Positions 42,900 through 50,856 of a DNA stretch of 64,000 nucleotides are shown here, in pieces. The stretch lies in assembly GCA_903960915.1 (NCBI GenBank), contig CAJCCO010000141.1, positions 1 through 64,000 of the forward strand. The letters run 5' to 3'. Both the position numbers and the translations under genes were made by a program. Source of the DNA: an uncultured beta proteobacterium (GTDB lineage Bacteria; Pseudomonadota; Gammaproteobacteria; Burkholderiales; Burkholderiaceae_C). The notes beneath the pieces were generated by a model that made no database searches, was not told the origin of the DNA, and saw nothing but the letters and a program-made list of their open reading frames with translations. Every line of letters begins with the position of its first letter. Within the stretch, counting starts at the first letter, position 1.

Positions 42900-43913
42900 A
42901 TGAAAATGACAATGCTCCCGGTTCTCGCCAAAACACTGGTCGGCCTGATGGTCGCCGTGGGCTTGTCCTCGGCTTTTGCGCAAGCCAAAAAAGAAGTGAC
43001 CTTTGCCCACCAGGATATGGTGTTTCCCTACCGCACCGTGATGGAGTCCGGTGAGCTGGAAAAAGCCACGGGCTACAAAATTAACTGGCGCATGTTTGGC
43101 GGCGGTGGCGATGTCATCAAGGCCATGGCCTCCGGTGACGTGCACATTGGTGAAGTGGGCTCCAGCCCACTGGCAGCGGCTGCCAGCCAAGGTCAAGACA
43201 TCAAGCTGGTCTGGATTCTGGACGACATCGCCAGCTCTGACGTGCTGGTGGCGCGCAATGGCTCCGGCGTGAACAGCTGGGCCGACCTCAAAGGCAAAAA
43301 AGTGGCGACCCCGTTTGTCTCCACCGCGCATTACTCCCTGATGGTGGGCATGAAGCTCAACGGCGTGGACACCAAAGGCGTCAACGTGATGAACATGCGT
43401 CCGCCCGAAATCGCTGCGGCTTTTGAGCGTGGTGATATCGACGCCGCCTTCATCTGGGACCCCGTCATGTCCAAGATCAAACGCAACGGCAAAGCCATTG
43501 CCACCTCAGGCGATGTAGGCAAGCTGGGTTACCCCACGTTTGACGGCCTGGTGGTCAACGCCAAGTGGGCGGCTGAGCACAAAGACTTTGTTGTGGCGCT
43601 GATCAAGGCCATCTCCAAAGCCGACGCCGAGTACCGTACCAACGCCGCCAAATGGACGGTGGGTTCTGCCCCCATCAAAGCCGTGGCCAAGTGGACCAAA
43701 GCCGACGAAAAAGACGTGCCTGAAGCCATGGCGCAGTTTGTCTTCCCTGACAACAACGCCCAGCTGTCGGCTGCCTGGTTGGGTGGCGGTGCCGCCAAGA
43801 CCCTGGCCAACACATCGGCCTTCTTGAAAGAGCAAGGCCGTTTGCAAGAAGTCAAGCCAGACTACAACGCCTTTATTGACACCAGCTACCTCAAAGAGGC
43901 GATGAAGAAGTAA
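42900..43913 (+). CDS. tauA: Taurine ABC transporter substrate-binding protein TauA (copy 2)
   Basis: This 337-residue paralogue of the preceding gene shares near-identical stretches (for example INWRMFGGGGDVIKAMASG), the same RPPEIAAAFERGDIDAAFIW segment and an aligned signal peptide ending AFA-Q. The ATG at 42900 is chosen because it aligns with copy 1; an ATG at 42864 would add 12 residues. It directly precedes tauB and is followed by a hairpin with a T-run that probably lets only part of the transcript continue. The copies differ around residues 105-150, near where ligand specificity may lie. Confidence 0.9.
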   Translation: MKMTMLPVLAKTLVGLMVAVGLSSAFAQAKKEVTFAHQDMVFPYRTVMESGELEKATGYKINWRMFGGGGDVIKAMASGDVHIGEVGSSPLAAAASQGQDIKLVWILDDIASSDVLVARNGSGVNSWADLKGKKVATPFVSTAHYSLMVGMKLNGVDTKGVNVMNMRPPEIAAAFERGDIDAAFIWDPVMSKIKRNGKAIATSGDVGKLGYPTFDGLVVNAKWAAEHKDFVVALIKAISKADAEYRTNAAKWTVGSAPIKAVAKWTKADEKDVPEAMAQFVFPDNNAQLSAAWLGGGAAKTLANTSAFLKEQGRLQEVKPDYNAFIDTSYLKEAMKK

Positions 43914-43932
43914 TTGCGCTTATTGCCTAAGC

Positions 43933-43966
43933 AGGGGCAACTCCAGATGAGTTTGCCCCTTTTTTT
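43933..43966 (+). terminator. Hairpin with T-run between second tauA and tauB
   Basis: AGGGGCAACTC pairs with GAGTTTGCCCCT (one bulged T) and is followed by seven T. It is strong enough to stop a share of transcripts, giving more binding protein than membrane components, a common arrangement in ABC operons. Confidence 0.85.
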
Positions 43967-43988
43967 CACCTTGAAGATTTGATTCATC

Positions 43989-44777
43989 ATGCCAACCCTT
44001 GAAGTAAAAGACCTGACCGTCAACTACGCCGTCAAAGGCGGGACGCTGCAAGCGCTAGCCCCCGTCAACATGACGATGCATGACGGCGACTTTGTCGTCG
44101 CGCTAGGCGCATCAGGCTGTGGCAAGACCACGCTGCTCAATTGCATTGCCGGCTTTCTGCCGCCCTCCACCGGCGAAATTTTGCTCGATGGCCAACCCGT
44201 GGTGGGCCCTGGTGCAGACCGCGGCGTTGTGTTTCAGAAACATGCGCTGATGCCCTGGCTCTCGGTGCGCGACAACGTCGCCCTGGGCTTGCGCATGCGA
44301 GGCGTGGACCGTGCCACGCGCAACCGCGTGGCGGACGAAAAACTCGCCCAGGTGGGCTTGGAAAAATACGCCGAGCGTGGCGTGTATGAACTGTCGGGTG
44401 GTATGCAGCAGCGCGTCGGCATTGCCCGCGCACTGGCCAGCGACCCCTCCGTACTACTGATGGATGAACCGATGGGCGCACTCGATGCGTTCACCCGCGA
44501 AACCGTGCAAGAAATTTTGCTGCGCGCCTGGTCCCAGTCGAACAAGATGGTGTTCTTTATCACCCACTCGGTGGAAGAAGCCCTGTTTCTGGCCACGCGC
44601 CTGATTGTGATGAGCCCCAGCCCCGGGCGCATCACGCACACCTACGACAACGTGCCGTTCTCGCGTGAATTTTTGTCGCACGGCGATGCCCGCAAGGTCA
44701 AGTCCGAGCCCGAGTTCATCCGTATGCGCGAAGAAGTGCTGTCCATCATTCACAACCGGGAGGAGGCACATGTCTAA
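43989..44777 (+). CDS. tauB: Taurine ABC transporter ATP-binding protein TauB
   Basis: This 262-residue ATPase has Walker [14 protein letters not shown], the Q-loop region [20 protein letters not shown], signature [14 protein letters not shown] and Walker [14 protein letters not shown]. It is the single ATPase of the SsuB/TauB group and works as a homodimer with TauC. It overlaps tauC by eight bases, and the ribosome site of tauC (AGGAGG) lies in its last codons. Confidence 0.92.
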   Translation: MPTLEVKDLTVNYAVKGGTLQALAPVNMTMHDGDFVVALGASGCGKTTLLNCIAGFLPPSTGEILLDGQPVVGPGADRGVVFQKHALMPWLSVRDNVALGLRMRGVDRATRNRVADEKLAQVGLEKYAERGVYELSGGMQQRVGIARALASDPSVLLMDEPMGALDAFTRETVQEILLRAWSQSNKMVFFITHSVEEALFLATRLIVMSPSPGRITHTYDNVPFSREFLSHGDARKVKSEPEFIRMREEVLSIIHNREEAHV

Positions 44778-45588
44778 TCCAGCCAACACCAAACTCAAAA
44801 CCAGCGCCTTCAAGGTGCCCGGCGAAGGCCCCAGCGCGCTCATCAGCGTGACCACGGTCAGCCTTATTTTGTTGCTGTGGTTTGTGTCCACCAACATGGG
44901 CTGGATCAAACCTATTTTCTTACCTTCACCGCAAGCCACCTTCCAGCAGTTTTACGAGTACCTCACCGGTACCGCCAACGACAAACCGCTGTGGGAGCAC
45001 TTCGCCGCCAGCATGTTCCGCGTCTTTGCAGCCTTCTTCCTGGCCTGCATTTTTGCCATACCGATTGGCATTGCCATGGGCATGTCGCGCATCTGGAAAG
45101 GTATTTTTGATCCGCCGATCGAACTCTACCGCCCGCTGCCCCCGCTGGCTTATCTGCCGCTGATCATCATCTGGTTCGGCATTGATGAATTGCCCAAGGT
45201 ACTGCTGATTTTTCTGAGTTGTTTTGCACCGCTGGCCATGGCGGCACGCTCCGGCATGCGCAGCGCCTCGCAAGAGCAGATGAACGCGGCCTACTCCATG
45301 GGCGCGAGTTACCCCCAGGTGATCTGGCACGTGGTGCTGCCAGCGGCCATGCCAGAGATCTTGGTGGGCATGCGCGTGGCCATTGGTTTTGGCTGGAGCA
45401 CCCTGGTGGCCGCTGAGATGGTGGCCGCCAATGTGGGCCTGGGACAAATGGTGTTGAACGCCTCCAACTTCTTGCGTACCGACATTGTGGTGATGGGCAT
45501 CATCGTCATTGGTGTGGTGGCCTATATGTTTGACCTGCTGATGCGCTGGGCCGAGCGCAAGCTGGTGCCGTGGAAAGGCAAAGCCTGA
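44770..45588 (+). CDS. tauC: Taurine ABC transporter permease TauC
   Basis: This 272-residue permease has about six membrane helices. The BPD_transp_1 docking loop is in [20 protein letters not shown] and the family segment [20 protein letters not shown] follows. The start is the ATG at 44770, with AGGAGG four bases upstream, in place of longer frames inside tauB. It forms the taurine channel. Its stop overlaps the start of the ureohydrolase gene (TGATG), tying that enzyme to the transporter transcript. Confidence 0.93.
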   Translation: MSNPANTKLKTSAFKVPGEGPSALISVTTVSLILLLWFVSTNMGWIKPIFLPSPQATFQQFYEYLTGTANDKPLWEHFAASMFRVFAAFFLACIFAIPIGIAMGMSRIWKGIFDPPIELYRPLPPLAYLPLIIIWFGIDELPKVLLIFLSCFAPLAMAARSGMRSASQEQMNAAYSMGASYPQVIWHVVLPAAMPEILVGMRVAIGFGWSTLVAAEMVAANVGLGQMVLNASNFLRTDIVVMGIIVIGVVAYMFDLLMRWAERKLVPWKGKA

Positions 45589-46559
45589 TGAGCGACCCCT
45601 TCTTCACCCCCATTACCGGCTCGGTCATGCCGCGCGTTGCCGGCTTGGCTACGCTCATGCGCTTGCCCTACGTGGGGTTTGAAGATGCGCAGTTTGCCAA
45701 CGTCGACATTGGCTTGATTGGTGTGCCCTGGGACGGCGGCACCACCAACCGCCCGGGTGCCCGCCACGGCCCGCGCCAGGTGCGCGACATCTCCACCATG
45801 GTGCGCAACGTCAACCGTGCCAGCGGCCTCAAGCCGTTCTCGATCTGCAACTGCGCCGACCTGGGCGACACCCCGGTCAACCCGGTGGACCTGATGGATT
45901 CTCTGGACCGCATTCACGCCTTTTACGACAAGGTCTGCGGCGCCGGCATTGCCCCCTTGTCTGTGGGGGGCGACCACCTGGTGAGCCTGCCCATCCTGCG
46001 GGCGCTGGCCAAGAACGGCCCCGTCGGCATGGTGCACTTTGACGCCCACACCGACACCTGGGACGGCTACTTTGGCGGCTTCAAGTACACCCACGGCACA
46101 CCATTTCGGCGCGCCATTGAAGAAGGTTTACTCGACCCCAAACGCACCATTCAAATTGGCATTCGCGGTGCGCTCTACAACGATGCCGAAGACACCTGGG
46201 GCCAGGAGCAAGGCATTCGCGTGATCGACATTGACGAGTTTCACGCCATGGGCCTCGAAGCAGTGATGGCCGAGGCGCGCCGCGTGGTGGGCGACGGGCA
46301 AACTTACGTCAGCTTTGATGTGGACGCGCTCGACCCGGTTTATGCGCCCGGCACCGGCACGCCAGAAATTGGCGGCCTGACCACGCTCGAAGCGCAGCGC
46401 ATGGTGCGCATGCTCCAGGGCCTGAACCTGGTGGGTGGCGATGTGGTGGAAGTGTCCCCCCCGTTTGACCCCAGCGGCAACACCGCCCTGGTAGGCGCCA
46501 CCATGATGTTCGAGATTCTGTGCGTGCTGGCCGACAGCATCAAACAGCGCAAGGGCTGA
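45588..46559 (+). CDS. Ureohydrolase (agmatinase/guanidinobutyrase family), candidate taurocyamine hydrolase
   Basis: This 323-residue metal hydrolase shows all family motifs: GVPWDGGTTNRPGARHGP, the metal-ligand boxes VGGDH (near 125), FDAHTD (near 150) and SFDVDALDP (near 245), and the late Glu in VEVSPPFD. The family removes urea from guanidino compounds: agmatine, guanidinobutyrate, guanidinopropionate. Translational coupling to tauC (TGATG at 45586-45590) suggests a guanidino-sulfonate such as taurocyamine, giving taurine and urea. Guanidinopropionase is recorded to act slowly on taurocyamine, so the chemistry is within the family. Substrate is inference. Confidence 0.8.
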   Translation: MSDPFFTPITGSVMPRVAGLATLMRLPYVGFEDAQFANVDIGLIGVPWDGGTTNRPGARHGPRQVRDISTMVRNVNRASGLKPFSICNCADLGDTPVNPVDLMDSLDRIHAFYDKVCGAGIAPLSVGGDHLVSLPILRALAKNGPVGMVHFDAHTDTWDGYFGGFKYTHGTPFRRAIEEGLLDPKRTIQIGIRGALYNDAEDTWGQEQGIRVIDIDEFHAMGLEAVMAEARRVVGDGQTYVSFDVDALDPVYAPGTGTPEIGGLTTLEAQRMVRMLQGLNLVGGDVVEVSPPFDPSGNTALVGATMMFEILCVLADSIKQRKG

Positions 46560-46581
46560 AGCCAAGCGGGCGCAGGCGCGC

Positions 46582-47019
46582 CTACTTCACCTGCGCAATC
46601 GCTTTCTTCAAGTCCCGGTATTCCTCGCACGACAAGGTGCAAATCTTGTCTAGGCTGGCGAGGTGTTCTTTGGCTTTGTCCAGTTGACCCATCTGGATGT
46701 AGGCCATGCCAATGTATTCATGGGCGCCCTTGTGTTTGGGGTCCAGGGTGAGGGCCTGCTTGTAGGCCACGAGTGATTCGTCGTATTTTTTCTGGTTGCG
46801 CAGGCTGTAGCCCAGCAGGTTAAAGCCGTCGGCGCTGCCCGGGTTGGCGGCGGTGTAGGGCTCCAGCACGGCTTGCGCGGCGGGCCAGTTTTTACGTGCA
46901 ATGGCCGTTTTGGCTTTTTCAAGCTCGGTGTCGCGCGGGCTGGGCGGGGTGGTGTCGGCGGCAAAGGCCAAAGAGCTGACCATTAACGTGGCCAGGAGGA
47001 GGGGGCGAATGATGGGCAT
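46582..47019 (-). CDS. Small secreted tetratricopeptide-repeat protein
   Basis: This 145-residue protein has a signal peptide (MPIIRPLLLATLMVSSLAFA) and about two TPR units from residue 60 on (GFNLLGYSLRNQKKYDESLVAYKQ; HEYIGMAYIQMGQLDKAKEH). The C-terminal CTLSCEEYRDLKKAI holds two cysteines. The start at 47019 with AGGAAAG upstream is preferred over a longer frame. TPR proteins mediate protein contacts; no specific role can be read. It converges with the ureohydrolase gene. Confidence 0.85.
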   Translation of the reverse strand: MPIIRPLLLATLMVSSLAFAADTTPPSPRDTELEKAKTAIARKNWPAAQAVLEPYTAANPGSADGFNLLGYSLRNQKKYDESLVAYKQALTLDPKHKGAHEYIGMAYIQMGQLDKAKEHLASLDKICTLSCEEYRDLKKAIAQVK

Positions 47020-47162
47020 GGAGTTCTTTCCTGTGGTGGTGGCGTTGGGGGGCAAAAGTCACAGCGGATAGCCTGTTCACTGTATCGGTTTCAATTACCC
47101 CTGGAATGATCTCCAGCAATTTCCCCAAGCAATTACCCCAAGGTTTCGCGCCGGGATTGGTC

Positions 47163-48749
47163 TTATGCCACCCGCAAACCAACTCGGCGTGGCGCACCGC
47201 GGGCGCGCGCCAGTTCGTCGACTGCCAGGCTCAGGGCTTTGATGCCGGCGCCAATTTGCTCGGCGTTGATGGACGACAAGCGCAGCCTGAAGTAGGGGCA
47301 GGGGTAGGGCGGGCTCATGAAGAAGACCTCCCCGGCCTCAATCAGCACGCCATGCGAGCGCGCAATCAGGGCCAGCTCGCCCGAGTCAACCCAGGCCGGC
47401 GCCCGCACCCAAACCGAGGCGCCGCCCGAGGGCAGGGTGAATTCGAAGTCGGGCAGGCACGTGGTCAAGGCCTGGGCCACCAGCGCCATGCGCTCCTGCA
47501 TGGCCTGGTTGACCCGCCGCGCATGGGCATCATGGTGGCCCAGCGATAAAAACAGGGCAAAAGCGTGCTGCAAGAAGGCGCTGGGGTGGCGCATCATGGC
47601 GTGGCGCAAACCGCGCAACTCGGCAATCAGCGCGCGCGGCGCCACGATGTAACCCAGGCGCAGCGACGGCGACAAACTCTTGGAGACCGAGCCCACGTAA
47701 ATCACGCGCCCCACCTTGTCCAGGCTTTTGAGCGCGGGCATGGGTTCGCCGGCGTACAGGTTCTCGGCCTCGTAGTCGTCCTCAATCACCACAAAATTTT
47801 GTTGTGCCGCCTGGCTCAGCAGCAGCTTGCGCCGCTCCAGGCTCAGGGTGCCGGTGGTGGGGCTTTGGTGCGAGGGCGTGACAAACACGTAGTCCAGCGC
47901 CGGCAGGCGCTCCACCACCAGGCCGTGCGCGTCTACCGCCACTGGCACGCACTGGGGCTGGCGCAGGGCAAAGCTGTTGCGCGCATGCGGGTGGCCAGGC
48001 TCTTCCAGCCCAACGCGCTGGGTCTCGTCAAACAGGGCCTCTGCCAGCAGGTAGTAGGCGTGCTGGGCGCCCACGGTGATGATGATTTCTTCTGGCAAGG
48101 CAAACACGCCCCGCTTGGGCAGCAGGCGCAGGCGAATTTGCTCAATCAGCTCGGGCACGTCGCTGAGTTCAAAGTCCGGCGTCCAGTGCGGCAAATGGGC
48201 GCGCGCCAGGCTGTGCACGCAGCACTCGCGAAACGCCTCCGACGGAAACAACAGCGGATCGAAGGTACCGTAAACAAAAGGGTAGGCGTAGTTGCGCCAT
48301 TGGTCAGGTTTGGCCAGGGTGCGCTGGTCGGCCAAAGAGCGCAGCACGCGCCCGGTCCAGTCGGGCGGCTGGCTGACGGCGGCGCTGCCCGCCGTGCCGG
48401 CAAGCCCAATCAGGGCGGGCGCCTGCGCCTGAAACGGGTCTTGCGGCTTGTCCTGGGCCACGGCGGCGTGCTGCTTGTTGGTGACAAACACGCCACTGCG
48501 GGGGCGCGATTCGATGAAGCCGTCGTCTATCAGGTGCATATACGCGGCCGTCACCGTATTGCGGCTCAGGCCCAGCACGTTGGCCAGCTCGCGCGACGAG
48601 GGCAGCAGGGCGCCCACCGGCAAGCGACCGTCCAGAATGGCTTGCACCACGGACAGGCGCAAGCGCTGCTGCAGGGGTAAAGCGGGCTTGTCGGGCAGGG
48701 CAAACAGGCTTTCCCACTGGGCGTCTTTGGTTCGGTGAAATTTGGTCAT
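47163..48749 (-). CDS. tauR: MocR-type (GntR/aminotransferase) regulator TauR
   Basis: The protein has 528 residues. An N-terminal GntR winged helix (LLPSSRELANVLGLSRNTVT at about 50-75) is fused to an aminotransferase-like, PLP-binding domain. The PLP lysine motif is SVSKSLSPSLRLGYIV and the substrate-binding part has DYEAENLY and GGASVWVRAP. The start at 48749 (MTKFHRTKD) gives the normal family length. TauR of other proteobacteria is a MocR protein that activates taurine genes and senses taurine through PLP. Position beside tauXY and the tau transporter supports the assignment. Confidence 0.8.
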   Translation of the reverse strand: MTKFHRTKDAQWESLFALPDKPALPLQQRLRLSVVQAILDGRLPVGALLPSSRELANVLGLSRNTVTAAYMHLIDDGFIESRPRSGVFVTNKQHAAVAQDKPQDPFQAQAPALIGLAGTAGSAAVSQPPDWTGRVLRSLADQRTLAKPDQWRNYAYPFVYGTFDPLLFPSEAFRECCVHSLARAHLPHWTPDFELSDVPELIEQIRLRLLPKRGVFALPEEIIITVGAQHAYYLLAEALFDETQRVGLEEPGHPHARNSFALRQPQCVPVAVDAHGLVVERLPALDYVFVTPSHQSPTTGTLSLERRKLLLSQAAQQNFVVIEDDYEAENLYAGEPMPALKSLDKVGRVIYVGSVSKSLSPSLRLGYIVAPRALIAELRGLRHAMMRHPSAFLQHAFALFLSLGHHDAHARRVNQAMQERMALVAQALTTCLPDFEFTLPSGGASVWVRAPAWVDSGELALIARSHGVLIEAGEVFFMSPPYPCPYFRLRLSSINAEQIGAGIKALSLAVDELARARGAPRRVGLRVA

Positions 48750-48752
48750 GGT

Positions 48753-48866
48753 CCAGTTCCAGGGTGACAGATCCAGTTGGGGTGCGCCATTGTGCCCAAT
48801 TCGCCCCATCTACGGGGTGCTGGCTTGTGCGAATGACCGCATCTGGCTCTATCAAACTGGCCCCAA
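48753..48866. promoter_or_regulatory. tauR-tauX intergenic control region with TauR-like half-sites
   Basis: On the plus strand CTGGCTTGTG (48820-48829), CTGGCTCTAT (48843-48852) and CTGGCCCCAA (48857-48866) face tauX. On the minus strand CTGGATCTGT (48776-48767) and CTGGAACTGG (48762-48753) face tauR. CTGGCTCTAT is nearly identical to the element before the second tauA. Spacings here are 23 and 14 bases, looser than the 22-base pairs before tauA. A TATTCT at 48873-48878 could be the tauX -10. Confidence 0.55.
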
Positions 48867-48910
48867 CTTCTCTATTCTCGTGCACCAACACATCCTTACT
48901 GGAGATCGAA

Positions 48911-49306
48911 TTGAGCCACGCCCCCATCACCACCGCCACCCTGGAAGCCTTCAGCGCGGCCTGGAACCGCCACGACATTGACGCCCTGATGAGCTTCATG
49001 ACCGATGACTGCGTCTTCATGACCGCTGCCGGCCCCGATGTCTGCGGCACCCGCCATGCAGGCACCGAAGCCGTGCGCAAAGCCTTTGCTGGCGCCTGGG
49101 GCGGTGTGCCCGATGTGCAGTGGCTCAATGGCAAACACTTTGTACAGGGCGACTTTGGCGTGTCGGAGTGGACCTTTGTCGGCACCGCCGCCGACGGCAG
49201 CCGCATTGAGACCGATGGCGTTGACCTTTTCACGTTCCGCGACGGAAAAATTGCCGTGAAAAACGCCTTCCGCAAAGCCCGCCCCAACCTGCCCGCTTCC
49301 AAATAA
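48911..49306 (+). CDS. tauX: Taurine dehydrogenase small subunit TauX (SnoaL/NTF2-like)
   Basis: This 131-residue protein has a SnoaL/NTF2-like fold, with EAFSAAWNRHDIDALMSFMT and TFVGTAADGSRIETDGVDLF. I place the start at the TTG at 48911, since GGAG precedes it by six bases and the protein then has the usual family length. In taurine degraders a small NTF2-like TauX is encoded before the flavoprotein TauY. It precedes tauY by 30 bases here and probably forms its partner subunit. The role of the small subunit in catalysis is not well established. Confidence 0.8.
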   Translation: MSHAPITTATLEAFSAAWNRHDIDALMSFMTDDCVFMTAAGPDVCGTRHAGTEAVRKAFAGAWGGVPDVQWLNGKHFVQGDFGVSEWTFVGTAADGSRIETDGVDLFTFRDGKIAVKNAFRKARPNLPASK

Positions 49307-49336
49307 ATACCGAACAAAATACAAAGGCATCAGGCC

Positions 49337-50743
49337 ATGAGCACCGCAAGTGATACCCGCTACGACCCGCAGTACGACCCCCTGGTAGCCGCCAACCCCG
49401 GCGCCGGGCGCGGCTACGCACCGACCTACTGGGTCGCCAGCGCCGGTACGCCCCCCGCAGACGACGGCCCCATCCAGGGCGATGTCGACGTGGACGTGGT
49501 GGTCATCGGTTCGGGCTCTACCGGCATGTCCACGGCGCTCTACCTGGCACAAGAGCATGGCATTCAGGCCGTGGTGCTGGAGGCCAACCAGACCGCCTGG
49601 GGCTGCTCCAGCCGCAGCGGTGGCCAGGGCCAAAATGCCAGCGGCCGCCTGACCCGTTCGCAGTGGATTGAACGCTGGGGCCTGGACACCGCCAAGGCGC
49701 TCGACACCGAGATTCGCACCGGCTTTGATAACTTCAAGGCGCTCACCCGCGAGATCGATTGCGACGCCTTTGACGGCGGCCACCTGTACATAGCGCACCG
49801 CAAAGAAAAAGTGGCTTACCTGCAAGAGCAAACCCGGGTGCGGCGCGACATTTTTGGCTACAAAGCCAAGATGCTGACGACCGAAGAATTGCGCGAGCAA
49901 TATTGCGACGAACGCGACGCCCACGCCGCCATGTGGGAGCCCGAAGGGGTCGGCATTCACCCGCTCAAGTTCACCTTTGGTTTGATGCGCAAAGCGCGCG
50001 CGCTGGGTGTGAAAGTGCATACCGCCAGCCCGGTGCAGGGCTGGCAAACCATCAATGGCGTGCACCACCTGCAAACCCCTGGCGGCGTGGTACGCGCCCG
50101 GCGGGTGGCGGTGTGCACCGGCGGCTACACCGGGCAGGGACTCAGCCCGCTGCTCAAGAACAAGATACTGCCTATCTTGTCGAACTCGGTCACCACGCGC
50201 CCGCTGACCGCCGCCGAACTGGCCGCCACCAACTTCCGCTCGCAAACCTTCTTGACCGACACGCGCACACTGCGTTTTTACTACCGCCTGCTGCCCGACA
50301 ACCGGCTGCAACTCGGCAGCCGCAGCGCCATCACCGGGGCCGAGTCCGAAGACCCCGGCCACCTCAAGCTGCTCACCGACGCCATTGCGCGCAAATTCCC
50401 GCCTTTGGCCGGCATTGAGATTGAGCACTCGTGGTGGGGCTGGGTCGATGTCAGCCACGACATGATGCCGCGCATTGCCCGCCCCGACCCCGCACAAACG
50501 GTGTGGCACGCGGTGGGCTACGGCGGCAACGGCGTTTCGTTCTCCACCTGGGCCGGCAAGCGCCTGGCCGAGCGGGTGGCGGGCAAAGACGCAGGGCAAG
50601 CGGTGTTCAATCTGCCCATCTACAACTCGCCACTGGAATACCCCAACCTCTTTAACGTGGTGCGCTCGCAAGCCTTTGCCCCCTTCAGGCGCTTTGGCCA
50701 GTACTTTTTGTACAAGTGGTACTGGATGCAAGATGAGCTGTAA
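49337..50743 (+). CDS. tauY: Taurine dehydrogenase large subunit TauY (FAD-dependent)
   Basis: This 468-residue DAO-family flavoenzyme has a Rossmann FAD motif VVVIGSGSTGMSTALYLAQ at about residues 55-75, a Gly-rich SSRSGGQGQNASG loop and the C-terminal YGGNGVSFSTWAGKRLAERV. Resemblance to gamma-glutamylputrescine oxidase-type enzymes is evident, so the pairing with TauX decides. It oxidatively deaminates taurine to sulfoacetaldehyde and ammonia, passing electrons to an acceptor; its product feeds Xsc. The N-terminal ~50 residues before the FAD strand are longer than in glycine oxidases, as in other family members. Confidence 0.82.
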   Translation: MSTASDTRYDPQYDPLVAANPGAGRGYAPTYWVASAGTPPADDGPIQGDVDVDVVVIGSGSTGMSTALYLAQEHGIQAVVLEANQTAWGCSSRSGGQGQNASGRLTRSQWIERWGLDTAKALDTEIRTGFDNFKALTREIDCDAFDGGHLYIAHRKEKVAYLQEQTRVRRDIFGYKAKMLTTEELREQYCDERDAHAAMWEPEGVGIHPLKFTFGLMRKARALGVKVHTASPVQGWQTINGVHHLQTPGGVVRARRVAVCTGGYTGQGLSPLLKNKILPILSNSVTTRPLTAAELAATNFRSQTFLTDTRTLRFYYRLLPDNRLQLGSRSAITGAESEDPGHLKLLTDAIARKFPPLAGIEIEHSWWGWVDVSHDMMPRIARPDPAQTVWHAVGYGGNGVSFSTWAGKRLAERVAGKDAGQAVFNLPIYNSPLEYPNLFNVVRSQAFAPFRRFGQYFLYKWYWMQDEL

Positions 50744-50856
50744 ACACTTGTAAACCCTGAAACCACCTGTGACCGCGGAATAACTTAATTGCTTTTGTAT
50801 AGTTAGTCTGGCTTTTCTTTGGTTAGTATTCACCTTCTTCTTTACTAGGCAACCCC

